Assembly (NCBI RefSeq): GCF_963378085.1
Contig: NZ_OY726395.1
Coordinates: 3,906,001 to 3,970,000 of the forward strand
Length of the DNA stretch: 64,000 nt
Source of the DNA: Mycolicibacterium sp. MU0050
GTDB taxonomy: Bacteria; Actinomycetota; Actinomycetes; Mycobacteriales; Mycobacteriaceae
Direction: 5' to 3'
The notes under the pieces are model-generated. The model saw nothing but the letters and a program-made list of their open reading frames with translations, was not told the origin of the DNA and made no database searches. Shown here one piece after another: positions 17,551 to 26,203 of the stretch. The position numbers and the translations under genes are program-made. Within the stretch, counting starts at the first letter, position 1; each line of letters begins with the position of its first letter.

Positions 17551-18593
17551 AGGTCGGTTGGCAGTCCTGGGCAAAGGTGGGCAGTTTCTGCGCCGCCGGC
17601 GTGATGAGCGGGTTGTTGGTGATCAACACGCTCTCGGTTCCGGTGCGCGGAAACACCACCCACTACGTCGCGCAGTTCAGCAGCGTCGAGGGGCTCAGCG
17701 TCGGTAACCCGGTCACCATGAACGGGATCCGCATCGGCCGCGTCGATTCGATCCGGTTCGCCGACAACGGCCAGGGCACCAGTCGCGCCGACGTGGGCCT
17801 CGAGGTCCGGTCCCGTTACGCGCTGACCACCGATGTCACCGCCGCGGTGCGCTACGGCGACATGCTCGGCGCCCGGTACGTCGCGCTGTCCGACCCCACC
17901 GGCACCGTGCAGGAACTGTCCACCGGCGAACCCCGTCAGTTGCTGGCCGCCGGCGGCGTCATCCCGCTGGCCGCGACCAGCCCGGCCGTCGACCTGACCG
18001 CCCTGCTCAACGGCTTCAAGCCGCTGTTCGAGGCGCTCGAGCCCGCGCAGGTCAACACGCTCACCCGCGGCTTCGTCGAAACCTTCGGCGGCCAAACGCA
18101 AACGGTGACCACCCTGCTGGCCCAGGTCGCCACCATGACCGCGTCGATGGACCACAACGAGGCGATCTTCACCAAGCTGATCGACAACGTGTCGGCGCTG
18201 ATGAGCACGGTCGATGCGCGTCAACCGCAGCTCGCGGAGATGGTGGGCGGGCTCGAACGCCTCACCGCGACGGTCACCGGTCCCAATGGCCAGCTGGAAC
18301 TGCTCCTCGACCAGGGCAACGCGGTGCTCGCCACCCTCGCCAACACCGTCACGCAGTCCAGCGCCGCTTACGGCCAGGCCATCACCGACCTCAACACCAT
18401 GCTGGACGCCTGGGGCCAGAACACCGCGGACTTCGAGGCGCTGGTCGAAAAGCTGCCGCACTTCGCGGATTCCATCAACCGGTCCAGCAGCTACGGCGGA
18501 TTCGTCAGCCTGTACCTCTGCAACTTCACGCTCAAGATCGCCAAACACGAGGCGAACATCTTCGGCAGCCGGCATACGGAGGTGTGCCTGTGA
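17547..18593 (+). CDS. mceB: MceB, second mce operon
   Basis: 348 residues. A hydrophobic helix (residues ~10-30) precedes an MCE domain with GLSVGNPVTMNGIRIGRVDSI, then a long helical region and a tail with LYLCNFTLK. Start ATG overlaps the mceA stop as ATGA. It is the second subunit of the Mce shuttle. The frame ends inside the first codons of mceC. Confidence 0.92.
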   Translation: MKVGWQSWAKVGSFCAAGVMSGLLVINTLSVPVRGNTTHYVAQFSSVEGLSVGNPVTMNGIRIGRVDSIRFADNGQGTSRADVGLEVRSRYALTTDVTAAVRYGDMLGARYVALSDPTGTVQELSTGEPRQLLAAGGVIPLAATSPAVDLTALLNGFKPLFEALEPAQVNTLTRGFVETFGGQTQTVTTLLAQVATMTASMDHNEAIFTKLIDNVSALMSTVDARQPQLAEMVGGLERLTATVTGPNGQLELLLDQGNAVLATLANTVTQSSAAYGQAITDLNTMLDAWGQNTADFEALVEKLPHFADSINRSSSYGGFVSLYLCNFTLKIAKHEANIFGSRHTEVCL

Positions 18594-19645
18594 TGTTCCT
18601 GGTGAAACTCATCGACCTGTTCGTCGGGGCGGTGTTGTTCCTGCTCAAGAAGGACCGCGGACACAATCCGACGATCCCCTTCACCCTCGGCGCCATCGGC
18701 ACCATCGGCCTGGTCGTACTGATGCTGGTGACCATCGGCCTGCCGCGCGTCTTCTACCAGGCCCGCACCGAACCGTTCACCGCCGAGATGGCCAACGCCA
18801 GCGGACTGACCAGCGGCGACCCGGTGTACGTCGCCGGCGTGCCGGCCGGGCGCGTGGAGCGGGTGAACCTGGCCGGTGACCGCGTCCGGGTCGACTTCCG
18901 GCTCGACGACGGCCAACCGCTCGGCAACCAGACCACCGCCACGGTGCGACTGCGCACCGTGCTGGGTAAGCGGTTCCTCGACGTCATGCCCGCCGGCGTG
19001 GTCGATCCGCAGGACGGCAACCTGATCCCGCTCGCCCGCACCACGGTGCCCTACAGCCTCGACGAGGTCGGCCGCGAAGCCGAAGACGCCGCGGCCGGCC
19101 TCGACCAGCAGGCGCTGACCGCGGCCATGCGCACCGTGCACGAATCCATTCCCAGCGACAACGCCGACCTGAGTGCCGCGCTCGCCGGGATCAGCAGCGC
19201 CAGCGCCGTTTTCGCCGAGAGCGGCGACAAGTTCGACCAGCTGCTGCGGATCTCGCGGTCGCTGTCGGAGCTGCTCGTCGAGCAGAACGAGTCGGTGGCC
19301 AACACCGCCGCCAACGCCGCGCACATCGTCTCGGCCCTGACCGCCCGCCGCGACGCGCTCGGCCAGATCGTCACCAACCTCAGCGCGCTGGTGCGCGAGC
19401 TGTCAGCCGTCTACGGCGCCAAGCAGGAGGAGTTCAGCGAGGTGATCACCAAGCTCACCGGCATCACGGCAACGCTGCGCGACAACGCCGAACACATCGA
19501 CGCCACGCTGCGCACCCTGCCGCCGGCCATGCGGGCGGTCACCAACGCCACCGGCAACGGCAACTGGGCCGACGTCAACTCGCCGTCCCTGGTGATGCCG
19601 GACAACCTGCTGTGCGCCTTGAACATCCAGAGGTCGTGCCGATGA
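18584..19645 (+). CDS. mceC: MceC, second mce operon
   Basis: 353 residues if started at GTG 18584; GTG 18590 (overlapping the mceB stop as GTGA) and ATG 18593 are equally plausible and shorten it by 2 or 3 residues. A helix near residues 32-53 (FTLGAIGTIGLVVLMLVTIGL) precedes the MCE domain with GLTSGDPVYVAGVPAGRVERVNL, followed by coiled helices and a short tail ending NLLCALNIQRSCR. The first 30 residues contain an additional hydrophobic stretch (MFLVKLIDLFVGAVLFLL), which is more than MceC of the first operon has. The stop overlaps mceD. Confidence 0.9.
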   Translation: MPVMFLVKLIDLFVGAVLFLLKKDRGHNPTIPFTLGAIGTIGLVVLMLVTIGLPRVFYQARTEPFTAEMANASGLTSGDPVYVAGVPAGRVERVNLAGDRVRVDFRLDDGQPLGNQTTATVRLRTVLGKRFLDVMPAGVVDPQDGNLIPLARTTVPYSLDEVGREAEDAAAGLDQQALTAAMRTVHESIPSDNADLSAALAGISSASAVFAESGDKFDQLLRISRSLSELLVEQNESVANTAANAAHIVSALTARRDALGQIVTNLSALVRELSAVYGAKQEEFSEVITKLTGITATLRDNAEHIDATLRTLPPAMRAVTNATGNGNWADVNSPSLVMPDNLLCALNIQRSCR

Positions 19646-20754
19646 GTCACCGCAACCGCGCCGTCGTGCTGGCCGTGGCCGTCCTGGTCTTCCTGGGCGC
19701 CGGTGGCTGGTATGTCTTCGGCCGCACCGACAACGCCACGGTCCTGCACGCCGACTTCACCTACGTCAACGGCATCTACCCGGGCAGCAAGGTCACCGTG
19801 CTGGGGGTGCCCGTCGGCCGCGTCACCGGCGTCACGCCGCAGGGCACCACGGTGCGGGTGTCGATGTCGCTGCCGGCGGATGTGCAACTTCCCGCCGACG
19901 TCGACGCCTACATCATGAGCCCCGCGTTGATCAGCGACCGCAGCGTCGAGCTGGGCCCCGCCTACAGCGGCAGCGGGCCGCAGATGACCTCGGACCACGT
20001 CATCCCGGTCGAGCGCACACATGCCCCGATCACCTTCGACAGCATGCTGAGCAGCCTGACCGCCCTCACCGATGCGCTGGGCCCCGACCAGGGCGACCTG
20101 GGCCAACTGCTGGCCCGCGGTGCGGACCAGTGGCGCGGTCAGGGCAAGCAATTCAACACGGCCATCCGCAATCTCAGCAGCGCCACCGGCGTCGTCGGCG
20201 CCCGCGCCGAGGACATCGACACCGTCGTGGAGAACCTCGACACCATGCTGGCCGCCTTCAACCAGCGGCAGGTGTCGTTGAACGACCTGGTGGGTTCCCT
20301 TGGCCTGCTCGGGGATTCCTGGGCGGATCAGAACCTGGACATCACCGGGGCGATGAACGACCTCAAGACCGTGCTGGATCAGGTGAACACGGTGGTGCAC
20401 AAGCACACCGACGACATGGGCACCATTGCGGCGAACCTCAACGCCGTGGGCGACGTCCTGACCGGGCGGCAGCCCGAACTCGCCGAGTTCATGGATCTGC
20501 TCCCGCTGATGATGCAAAACCTGTCGAACACCATTGGCCCCGACCGGCGCGGCCGCATCCGGCTCAACGTGTCCTCGGCGCTCAAGCAGTTCGCCGACGC
20601 GCACAACTTCTGCGAGCGGCACCAGTGGGAGATCTGCTCGGGCATCGGCATCGTCAACCCGTTGTCGTTCCCCATCAGCCGGTCCGACCCGCTGGGCATC
20701 GTCAGCGCCGTCACCGGCGTCATCCCCCCGCCGAATCCGGAGCACCCGCGATGA
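19642..20754 (+). CDS. mceD: MceD, second mce operon
   Basis: 370 residues from ATG 19642, which overlaps the mceC stop as ATGA. The N-terminal helix (residues ~7-25) is followed by an MCE domain with GIYPGSKVTVLGVPVGRVTGV, a long helical region and a C-terminal tail carrying two cysteines (NFCERHQWEICSG). The nearest paralogue is MceD of the first operon: both share ISNSILTDRQVELTPAYSGGP / MSPALISDRSVELGPAYSGSGP. The stop overlaps mceE. Confidence 0.92.
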   Translation: MSHRNRAVVLAVAVLVFLGAGGWYVFGRTDNATVLHADFTYVNGIYPGSKVTVLGVPVGRVTGVTPQGTTVRVSMSLPADVQLPADVDAYIMSPALISDRSVELGPAYSGSGPQMTSDHVIPVERTHAPITFDSMLSSLTALTDALGPDQGDLGQLLARGADQWRGQGKQFNTAIRNLSSATGVVGARAEDIDTVVENLDTMLAAFNQRQVSLNDLVGSLGLLGDSWADQNLDITGAMNDLKTVLDQVNTVVHKHTDDMGTIAANLNAVGDVLTGRQPELAEFMDLLPLMMQNLSNTIGPDRRGRIRLNVSSALKQFADAHNFCERHQWEICSGIGIVNPLSFPISRSDPLGIVSAVTGVIPPPNPEHPR

Positions 20755-21818
20755 GTCGCCTACCCAAGCCCGCGAGCACCACGGCCGCCATGCTGGGCAT
20801 CGCCGCACTGAGCGGCGTGGCGCTGTGGGCCGGGTCCGACATCGGCATCCAGGATCTTCCGCTGGGACGCAGCGCGCCGGGCCAGGCGATGTCGGTGACA
20901 GTGATCCTGCCGACCGCCGACGGGATCGCCATCGGCGCCGACGTCCGCGACGGCCAGAAGGTGGTCGGCCGGGTCAGCAAGCTGAACCTGAATGCCTCCG
21001 GCGCGTCGGTCGAGTTGAGCGTGCGCGCCGACGCCAACCTGCCCGCCAACACCATCGCCAGCGTGGAACTCCCGTCGGCCCTGGGCAATCCGTTCGTGCG
21101 GCTGGCCGCGCCCGCCCAGCCGGCCGGCCGGGCGCTACGCGACGGCGACGTCATCCCGCCGACCCAGACCGAGCTGGGCCCGCAGATCGAGACGGCGTTG
21201 GCGACGTTCGGTGCGCTGATGTCCCGCAGCGGCGTGGACCAGCTGACCACGATCGTCAACGAACTCGACCAGGCGTTCGGCGGACGCTCCGAGAAGATTC
21301 ACGGCCTGATCGACGCCATGTCGGTACTCACCGCCAAGACCCGGGAACACCAGGCCGATTTCGATCAGGCGCTGAGCCTGGCCGCCGACATCAGCGCGCA
21401 GTTCGAACGCGAACAGCACACCGTCGGCGCCTATCTGGACTCGCTGCCGCGGGTGGTGGCCATGCTCGACGTCCAGCGAGCCAAGCTCGAGACGCTGTTC
21501 GCCTCGACCACCGCGCTGGCCGCCACCGCCAACGACGCCTTCGCCCACGCCGACACCGCGGCGCTGGTACAGGACGCCGGCACCGTGGTGAGCGCCCTGA
21601 GCAGCTACAACGACCGGCTCACCGAAACCCTGACCACCATGAACACCTTCCTCGACCGGTTCGGGGAGTCCGTGCACGGCGACTATCTGATGTTCGATGG
21701 CGCACTGGACATTCCGGGCACCATCGACAAGCTGCTCACCGGCGGCCTGATCGTCAACGGCATTCCCATCACCGGCCAGCAGGCGCTGGACGGCTTCCTC
21801 TCCGGGGGGCTGCATTGA
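20751..21818 (+). CDS. mceE: MceE, second mce operon, without lipobox
   Basis: 355 residues. By position and by the MCE domain (GIAIGADVRDGQKVVGRVSKLNL) this is the fifth subunit. Members of this position are normally lipoproteins. Here the N-terminus MSRLPKPASTTAAMLGIAALSGVALWAGSDIG has a hydrophobic stretch but no cysteine, and there is none in the first 60 residues. It should therefore stay as a membrane-anchored or secreted protein instead of being lipidated. ATG 20751 overlaps the mceD stop. The frame is open upstream but lies in mceD. The stop overlaps the TTG start of mceF. Confidence 0.9.
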   Translation: MSRLPKPASTTAAMLGIAALSGVALWAGSDIGIQDLPLGRSAPGQAMSVTVILPTADGIAIGADVRDGQKVVGRVSKLNLNASGASVELSVRADANLPANTIASVELPSALGNPFVRLAAPAQPAGRALRDGDVIPPTQTELGPQIETALATFGALMSRSGVDQLTTIVNELDQAFGGRSEKIHGLIDAMSVLTAKTREHQADFDQALSLAADISAQFEREQHTVGAYLDSLPRVVAMLDVQRAKLETLFASTTALAATANDAFAHADTAALVQDAGTVVSALSSYNDRLTETLTTMNTFLDRFGESVHGDYLMFDGALDIPGTIDKLLTGGLIVNGIPITGQQALDGFLSGGLH

Positions 21819-23029
21819 CCCGGCTGGTTCTGGTCCAGGTGGCCATCTTCGCCGCGATCAGCGCGATCGTGGTGCCGTTCAGCATCCGGTACGTGGTGGG
21901 CGCGCAGGGCTTCACGACGCCGATGACGTTGCACGCCACCATGGTCGACGGCTTCGGCCTGACCGCGGGCACCAGCGTCACGGTCCGCGGCGTGGAGATC
22001 GGCACGGTCGCCGACGTCGGCCTGGCCCCCGAGGGCGGGGCCCGGGTGCGGCTGTCGGTCGATCCGGACGCGCGCATCCCGCGGGACTCGATCATGACCG
22101 TCGGCATGGGCACCGCCGCCGGCATCCAGAGCGTCGACATCTTCCCGCAGTCCGCCGACGGCCCCTACCTCGAATCCGGCGACACCATCGCCGCCCCGGC
22201 CGACCGTCAGCCGGTGCAGATGGACCGCGTCATGCTGGACGCCGGGCGACTGGTCAAGGGCATCGACGCACGCGCTGTCGGCGACGTCGCCCACGAACTG
22301 TCCGAATCGTTCACCGGGCTGGGCCCCAGCCTGGCCTCGCTGATCGACAGCGCCGCCGTCATCTCCGAGGGCTTGCACGAGCGCACCGCGCAACTGCAGC
22401 CGCTCATCGAGGGCACCGCCCGGTTGGTCACCACCATGGCCGCCCAGCAGCACAGCTTCGTGCGCGGGATGAACGCGAGCGCGCGCTTTGCGACCCAACT
22501 CGACGACAGCGGACCGGTGTTCCTGCACCTGACCGACCAGTCGCCGGCGGCGCTGGCGTCCGTGCGGGCCGCACTGGACACCTACCGCGACACCTTCGGT
22601 GCGACGCTGGCCAACCTGGCCACGGTCGCGCCGATCGTCGGCGACCGCACCGCCTCCCTGGAGACCGGCCTGACCGCCATCCCGCAAGGGCTGTACGACC
22701 TTTCGTCCATCGTCAAGGGTGATCGCGCGGACTTCGCGCTGATCGCGACGCAGGGCCCGGTCTGTGTGCACGACGTGGACCGGCGCACCATCGGCGACGT
22801 CACCCCCGTGGAGCCGAACCTGGTGCGCTACTGCCCGCCGTCCCCGGACATGCAGATGCGGGGCGCCGCCAACGCGCCGCGACCGAACGACCTGGGGATG
22901 CAGAACTCGCAGATCCCCGGCGGCGTGGTCGGCCCACCGGTGGTCCGCGACCCGATCAAGATCCCCACCCTGGCCGAGCTCGTCTACAAGTGGCGAATGA
23001 TCCTACGGAACAACGATGTCCCGCGATGA
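21815..23029 (+). CDS. mceF: MceF, second mce operon
   Basis: 404 residues. TTG 21815 overlaps the mceE stop as TTGA and is the only start that keeps the N-terminal helix (LVLVQVAIFAAISAIVVPFSI). The MCE domain has GLTAGTSVTVRGVEIGTVADVGL. The C-terminus carries RGAANAPRPNDLGMQNSQIPG, comparable to the RGAKNAPRP element of MceF in the first operon. It overlaps the Mas gene by 14 bases. Rare TTG starts used with stop overlap recur across both operons. Confidence 0.91.
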   Translation: MTRLVLVQVAIFAAISAIVVPFSIRYVVGAQGFTTPMTLHATMVDGFGLTAGTSVTVRGVEIGTVADVGLAPEGGARVRLSVDPDARIPRDSIMTVGMGTAAGIQSVDIFPQSADGPYLESGDTIAAPADRQPVQMDRVMLDAGRLVKGIDARAVGDVAHELSESFTGLGPSLASLIDSAAVISEGLHERTAQLQPLIEGTARLVTTMAAQQHSFVRGMNASARFATQLDDSGPVFLHLTDQSPAALASVRAALDTYRDTFGATLANLATVAPIVGDRTASLETGLTAIPQGLYDLSSIVKGDRADFALIATQGPVCVHDVDRRTIGDVTPVEPNLVRYCPPSPDMQMRGAANAPRPNDLGMQNSQIPGGVVGPPVVRDPIKIPTLAELVYKWRMILRNNDVPR

Positions 23030-23630
23030 CCTGACAGATCCGGAGGATCCCGACGTGTCCACCACGCAGACCGTCGTCGACGACGAAACCGATCTCGACA
23101 GCACCGACGGCGCGGCCACGGCCGACGCCGCAGTCGAGACCCCCGCCGCCGCGCGGCGGTCCTGGCTGCGGCGCGCCGTGGTACCCGTGCTGCTGGTCGC
23201 GGTGCTGGCCCTCGGCGGCGCGCTGGGCTACACGCTGTACCAGCAGAGCGAGTTGCACCGGTGGCAGGAGCAGGCCGTGGCCACCGCCGGCGACTACCTG
23301 GTGGCGATGGCGTCGTTCGACTACCAGAACCTGGATGCCAACAAGGGCACCATCACCGCCGACTCCACCCCGGAGTTCGCCCAGAAGTACGACGAGATGG
23401 TGGCGGCGCTGCGCGACATCGTGGTGACCAGCAAGGGCGTCGCCGCCGCGACCGCCGACCACGTCGCGGTGGAGCGCCTGGACGAGGAGTCGGCCACCGT
23501 CATCGGCTTCGTCGACCAGCAGGTCACCAACGTCACTGCACCCGAAGGGAACACGCAGCGCTACCGGATGCTCGTCGAGCTGGTACGCAGCGGCGATCGC
23601 TGGCTTGTCAACGACGTGAAGACCCTGTGA
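23016..23630 (+). CDS. Mce-associated membrane protein (Mas), second operon
   Basis: 204 residues. An acidic N-terminal segment (residues 1-45) is followed by a transmembrane helix (~53-73, VVPVLLVAVLALGGALGYTLY) and an extracytoplasmic NTF2-like domain (WQEQAVATAGDYLVAMASFDYQNLDANKG through SGDRWLVNDVKTL). It is the counterpart of the Mas protein of the first operon but without tandem repeats. ATG 23016 overlaps mceF by 14 bases; the in-frame GTG at 23055 is a shorter alternative. Role: probably stabilises or localises the Mce complex. Confidence 0.9.
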   Translation: MSRDDLTDPEDPDVSTTQTVVDDETDLDSTDGAATADAAVETPAAARRSWLRRAVVPVLLVAVLALGGALGYTLYQQSELHRWQEQAVATAGDYLVAMASFDYQNLDANKGTITADSTPEFAQKYDEMVAALRDIVVTSKGVAAATADHVAVERLDEESATVIGFVDQQVTNVTAPEGNTQRYRMLVELVRSGDRWLVNDVKTL

Positions 23631-23670
23631 CGCGGTAGCCGCCCACCCGAACCGACAAAAGGAGATCGCG

Positions 23671-24573
23671 ATGCCAGTGCAGTACCGCGCCGTCGACGTA
23701 CAACCGGTGTTGACCACCGCGCAGACGCGCATCCAGATCACCCAGCGCACCCCACGCTGGGACCGCAAGCAGCTCGACCTCACCGATGCGCTGGACTTCT
23801 GGTCCGCGGCAGCCTCGGCGGCCAACGTCATCATGCAGTTGAGCTGGCCGGAGGTCGGCTACGGCGTGGCCGAGAGCCGCGTGGAGTCCGGCTCGCTGAT
23901 GCACCATCCGTGGAAGCGGCTGCGCACCACCGCGCAGTACCTGGCCGTCGCGATCCTGGGCACCCAGGAGGAGCGCGACGCCTACCGGGACGCGGTCAAC
24001 GTCGCGCACCGGCAGGTCCGTTCCACCGCCGACAGCCCGGTCAAGTACAACGCCTTCAACCGCGAGCTCCAATTGTGGGTGGCCGCCTGCCTGTTCATCT
24101 TCTACGAGGACACCCACCAGCTGCTGCACGGCGCCATGACCGAGGAGCAGGCGGAGACCTTCTACCAGAGCGCGATGCCGATCGGCACCACGCTGCAGGT
24201 CCTCGAGGACCAGTGGCCGGCCTCCCGCGCCGACTTCGACGTGTACTGGAACAAGGCGTGCGAACGCATCGAGATGGACGACTTCGTGCGCGACTTCCTC
24301 GAGCATCTGGTCGCCCTCAAGATGATCAACATCGTGCCGCGGCTGGTTCTTGCGCCGCTGCTGAGGTTTTTGACCAACGGTTTTCTGGCGCCGGTGTTCC
24401 GCGACGCGATGGGTTGGGAATGGAGCGAGACCGACCGGCGACGCTTCGAGCACCTGTTCCTGTTCGTGTCGTTCGTCAACCGGTTCATCCCGCGGTTCAT
24501 CCGGACCTACAACTACACCGTGCTGATGAAGGATCTACGGCGTCGCCTCCGCCGTCAGAAGGCCATCCTCTGA
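23671..24573 (+). CDS. MpaB/DUF2236 family oxygenase, first of two
   Basis: 300 residues. The central pattern VAHRQVRSTADSPVKYNAFNRELQLWVAACLFIFYEDTHQLLHG fits the DUF2236 (MpaB/latex-clearing, heme-linked oxygenase) family; the histidine in AHRQV corresponds to the family's conserved HxxV position. No signal peptide is seen, and a hydrophobic segment occurs near residues 213-230. The strong ribosome site AAAGGAGA (23655-23662) precedes the ATG. It lies 40 bases after the Mas gene in the same direction, so it is probably part of the mce transcript. An oxidative step on an imported lipid is an attractive role, but the substrate is unknown. Confidence 0.78.
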   Translation: MPVQYRAVDVQPVLTTAQTRIQITQRTPRWDRKQLDLTDALDFWSAAASAANVIMQLSWPEVGYGVAESRVESGSLMHHPWKRLRTTAQYLAVAILGTQEERDAYRDAVNVAHRQVRSTADSPVKYNAFNRELQLWVAACLFIFYEDTHQLLHGAMTEEQAETFYQSAMPIGTTLQVLEDQWPASRADFDVYWNKACERIEMDDFVRDFLEHLVALKMINIVPRLVLAPLLRFLTNGFLAPVFRDAMGWEWSETDRRRFEHLFLFVSFVNRFIPRFIRTYNYTVLMKDLRRRLRRQKAIL

Positions 24574-24585
24574 TCTCTTTTCTCT

Positions 24586-24650
24586 TGCGCGAGCGGGCGC
24601 GTCCCCGGCCGACACGCCGAGCAATTTTCGTGGTCTGCGCACGCTCGCGA
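24586..24650 (-). repeat. Dispersed ~62-bp repeat, copy 1 (between the two MpaB genes)
   Basis: Read on the minus strand, the element starts CGCGAGCGTGCGCAGAC, contains CGGCGTGTCGGCCGGGGAC and ends CCGCTCGCG, so its ends are imperfect inverted repeats (CGCGAGCG and CGCTCGCG). Copies 2 and 3 at 25371-25432 and 27029-27112 lie in the opposite orientation. The size, inverted ends and position between genes suggest a MITE- or REP-like element; it has no coding capacity. Confidence 0.7.
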
Positions 24651-24664
24651 TACGGAGCAACGCC

Positions 24665-25435
24665 ATGACGGACAACCGGTTTCGCGGCTACATCGGCGAC
24701 CGGCGATTGCGGTTCATGCTGCCGCGGGCGGTGTGTCTGCAACTGCTGCACCCCGCGATCGCCGCCGGCATCTGGGAGCATGCGCTGCTGCGCGAGCGGA
24801 TCTGGCAGCACAAGAAGCGCACCGTCACCGCGTCGATCGACATCGCCTTCACCGACAACGACATGCGCTCGGTGATCCGGTTCGGCCACGAGCATGTCAA
24901 GGGCCGCACCGCCGACGGCGCCAAGTATCACGCGCTGGATCCCGAGATCTTCCATTTCCAGCACGCCACCTACGTGGAAAGCATTGTGGCGATGGTGAAT
25001 TCGTTCATCCGACCGCTCAACGACGACGAACACGAACAGCTTTATCAGCAGTGCTGCGACTGGTATCGCCGGTACGGAATCTCGGCGCGCGCGTTGCCGC
25101 CGGACTGGCCGTCCTTCCAGGAATACTTCCAGAACTACTGTGACGCAGAACTGTGCGCCGGCGAGCACTTCGAGCGCTTTCGCGACGAGATCTTCGCGCC
25201 GTCGGACTGGTGGCCTGCCCGGGTGCCCCGCTCGGCGATCCGCGCGATGCAGCATGCGAAGGCGATCGAGCTCACCGGCGTGCAGCCCAGCGCGGCGGAC
25301 CGACGGGCGTTGCGCACGTTCGCCGCGGCGTGTCGGGTGGGCGCGGTGATCCCCGCGCTGTGGGCGCCCGCGAAGGTGCGCAAACACCGGAAATCACCCG
25401 GCGTGTCGGCCGGGGACGCACGCGCTCGCGAGTAA
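24665..25435 (+). CDS. MpaB/DUF2236 family oxygenase, second of two
   Basis: 256 residues. More typical of DUF2236 than its neighbour: QLLHPAIAAGIWEHA at the start, FGHEHVKGRTADGAKYHALDPEIFHFQHATYVESIVAM in the middle, which matches the family's H-x-x-V-x-G, Y-x-A and D-P-E elements. ATG 24665 has only a weak upstream ribosome site (GGAGCAACGCC). The last 20 residues (KVRKHRKSPGVSAGDARARE) are encoded by a copy of the dispersed repeat and are basic and unlike the rest. It is probably the last gene of the mce transcript. Substrate unknown. Confidence 0.8.
   Translation: MTDNRFRGYIGDRRLRFMLPRAVCLQLLHPAIAAGIWEHALLRERIWQHKKRTVTASIDIAFTDNDMRSVIRFGHEHVKGRTADGAKYHALDPEIFHFQHATYVESIVAMVNSFIRPLNDDEHEQLYQQCCDWYRRYGISARALPPDWPSFQEYFQNYCDAELCAGEHFERFRDEIFAPSDWWPARVPRSAIRAMQHAKAIELTGVQPSAADRRALRTFAAACRVGAVIPALWAPAKVRKHRKSPGVSAGDARARE
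25371..25432 (+). repeat. Dispersed ~62-bp repeat, copy 2 (in the 3' end of the MpaB gene)
   Basis: Contains GGTGCGCAAACACCGGAA, then ATCACCCGGCGTGTCGGC and CGGGGACGCACGCGCTCGCG, matching the reverse complement of copy 1 over the whole length with few differences. It provides the last 20 codons and the stop region of the second MpaB gene, so the element has been taken into a coding sequence. Its left end (CGAAGGTGCGC) is less well kept than in copy 3 (CGCGAGCGTGCGC). Confidence 0.7.
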
Positions 25436-25447
25436 AACGGGCTAGGG

Positions 25448-26134
25448 CTAGGGCTTGGTGGCGGCGTGCAGCGCCACGATCCCCGCGGAGAGGTTGCGCC
25501 AGCGCACCGACGACCACCCCGCGGTGGCGATCCGGCGAGCCAACTCCGCCTGCTCGGGCCAGGCCCGGATCGACTCCGCCAGGTACTCATAGGATTCCGG
25601 GTCGCTGGACACCGCGCGCGCCAGCGCCGGCAACGCCCGCATCAGGTACTCCTTGTACACCGTCGAGAACACCGGCACCGTCGGCGTTGAGAACTCGCAC
25701 ACCACCAGCCGGCCGCCCGGCCGGGTGACCCGGGCCATCTCCCGCAGCCCCTCGACGTGGTCGACGACGTTGCGCAGGCCGAAGCTGATGGTGACCGCGT
25801 CGAACACCTCGTCGCCGAACGGCAGCTTGGTCGCGTCGCCGCCGACCTTGGGCACCGCACGCTGCGCGCCGGCCTTGAGCATGCCCACCGAGAAATCGCA
25901 GGCCACACACCACGCGCCGGACTTGGCCAGCTCGACGGTGGATACCGCGGTCCCGGCCGCCAGGTCCAGCACCCGATCCCCCGGCCCGATGCCCAGCGCC
26001 GCGCGGGTGGCGCGGCGCCAGAGCCGATCCTGACCCAGGGACAGCACCGTGTTGGTCAGGTCGTAGCGGCGGGCCACGGCGTCGAACATCGACGCCACCT
26101 CGTGGGGATCCTTGTCCAGCGTCGCGCGGCTCAC
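25448..26134 (-). CDS. menG: Demethylmenaquinone methyltransferase
   Basis: 228 residues. SAM-dependent methyltransferase (UbiE/MenG family) of the final ring methylation of menaquinone. Features: [35 protein letters not shown] at the N-terminus, the SAM loop [16 protein letters not shown], the acidic residue in [11 protein letters not shown], and the family signature [35 protein letters not shown] 26134 is supported by a TAGCGT -10 exactly 7 bases upstream (leaderless arrangement). Divergent from an SDR gene. Confidence 0.95.
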   Translation of the reverse strand: MSRATLDKDPHEVASMFDAVARRYDLTNTVLSLGQDRLWRRATRAALGIGPGDRVLDLAAGTAVSTVELAKSGAWCVACDFSVGMLKAGAQRAVPKVGGDATKLPFGDEVFDAVTISFGLRNVVDHVEGLREMARVTRPGGRLVVCEFSTPTVPVFSTVYKEYLMRALPALARAVSSDPESYEYLAESIRAWPEQAELARRIATAGWSSVRWRNLSAGIVALHAATKP

Positions 26135-26141
26135 GGCATCG

Positions 26142-26147
26142 ACGCTA
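26142..26147 (-). promoter_or_regulatory. -10 element of menG, leaderless
   Basis: The minus strand reads TAGCGT followed by 7 bases and then the menG GTG, which fits the TANNNT -10 of mycobacterial promoters with transcription starting at or next to the start codon. No Shine-Dalgarno sequence is present. I see no clear -35. Confidence 0.5.
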
Positions 26148-26203
26148 CCTGTGAACCTGCTCGAATCGGGAATCCACCGCGGCCGCCGGGGTTAGACAGA
26201 GGT

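Noticed and set aside
25436..25456. Telomere-like CTAGGG repeats
   Set aside because: Only two units, next to the menG stop; chance.
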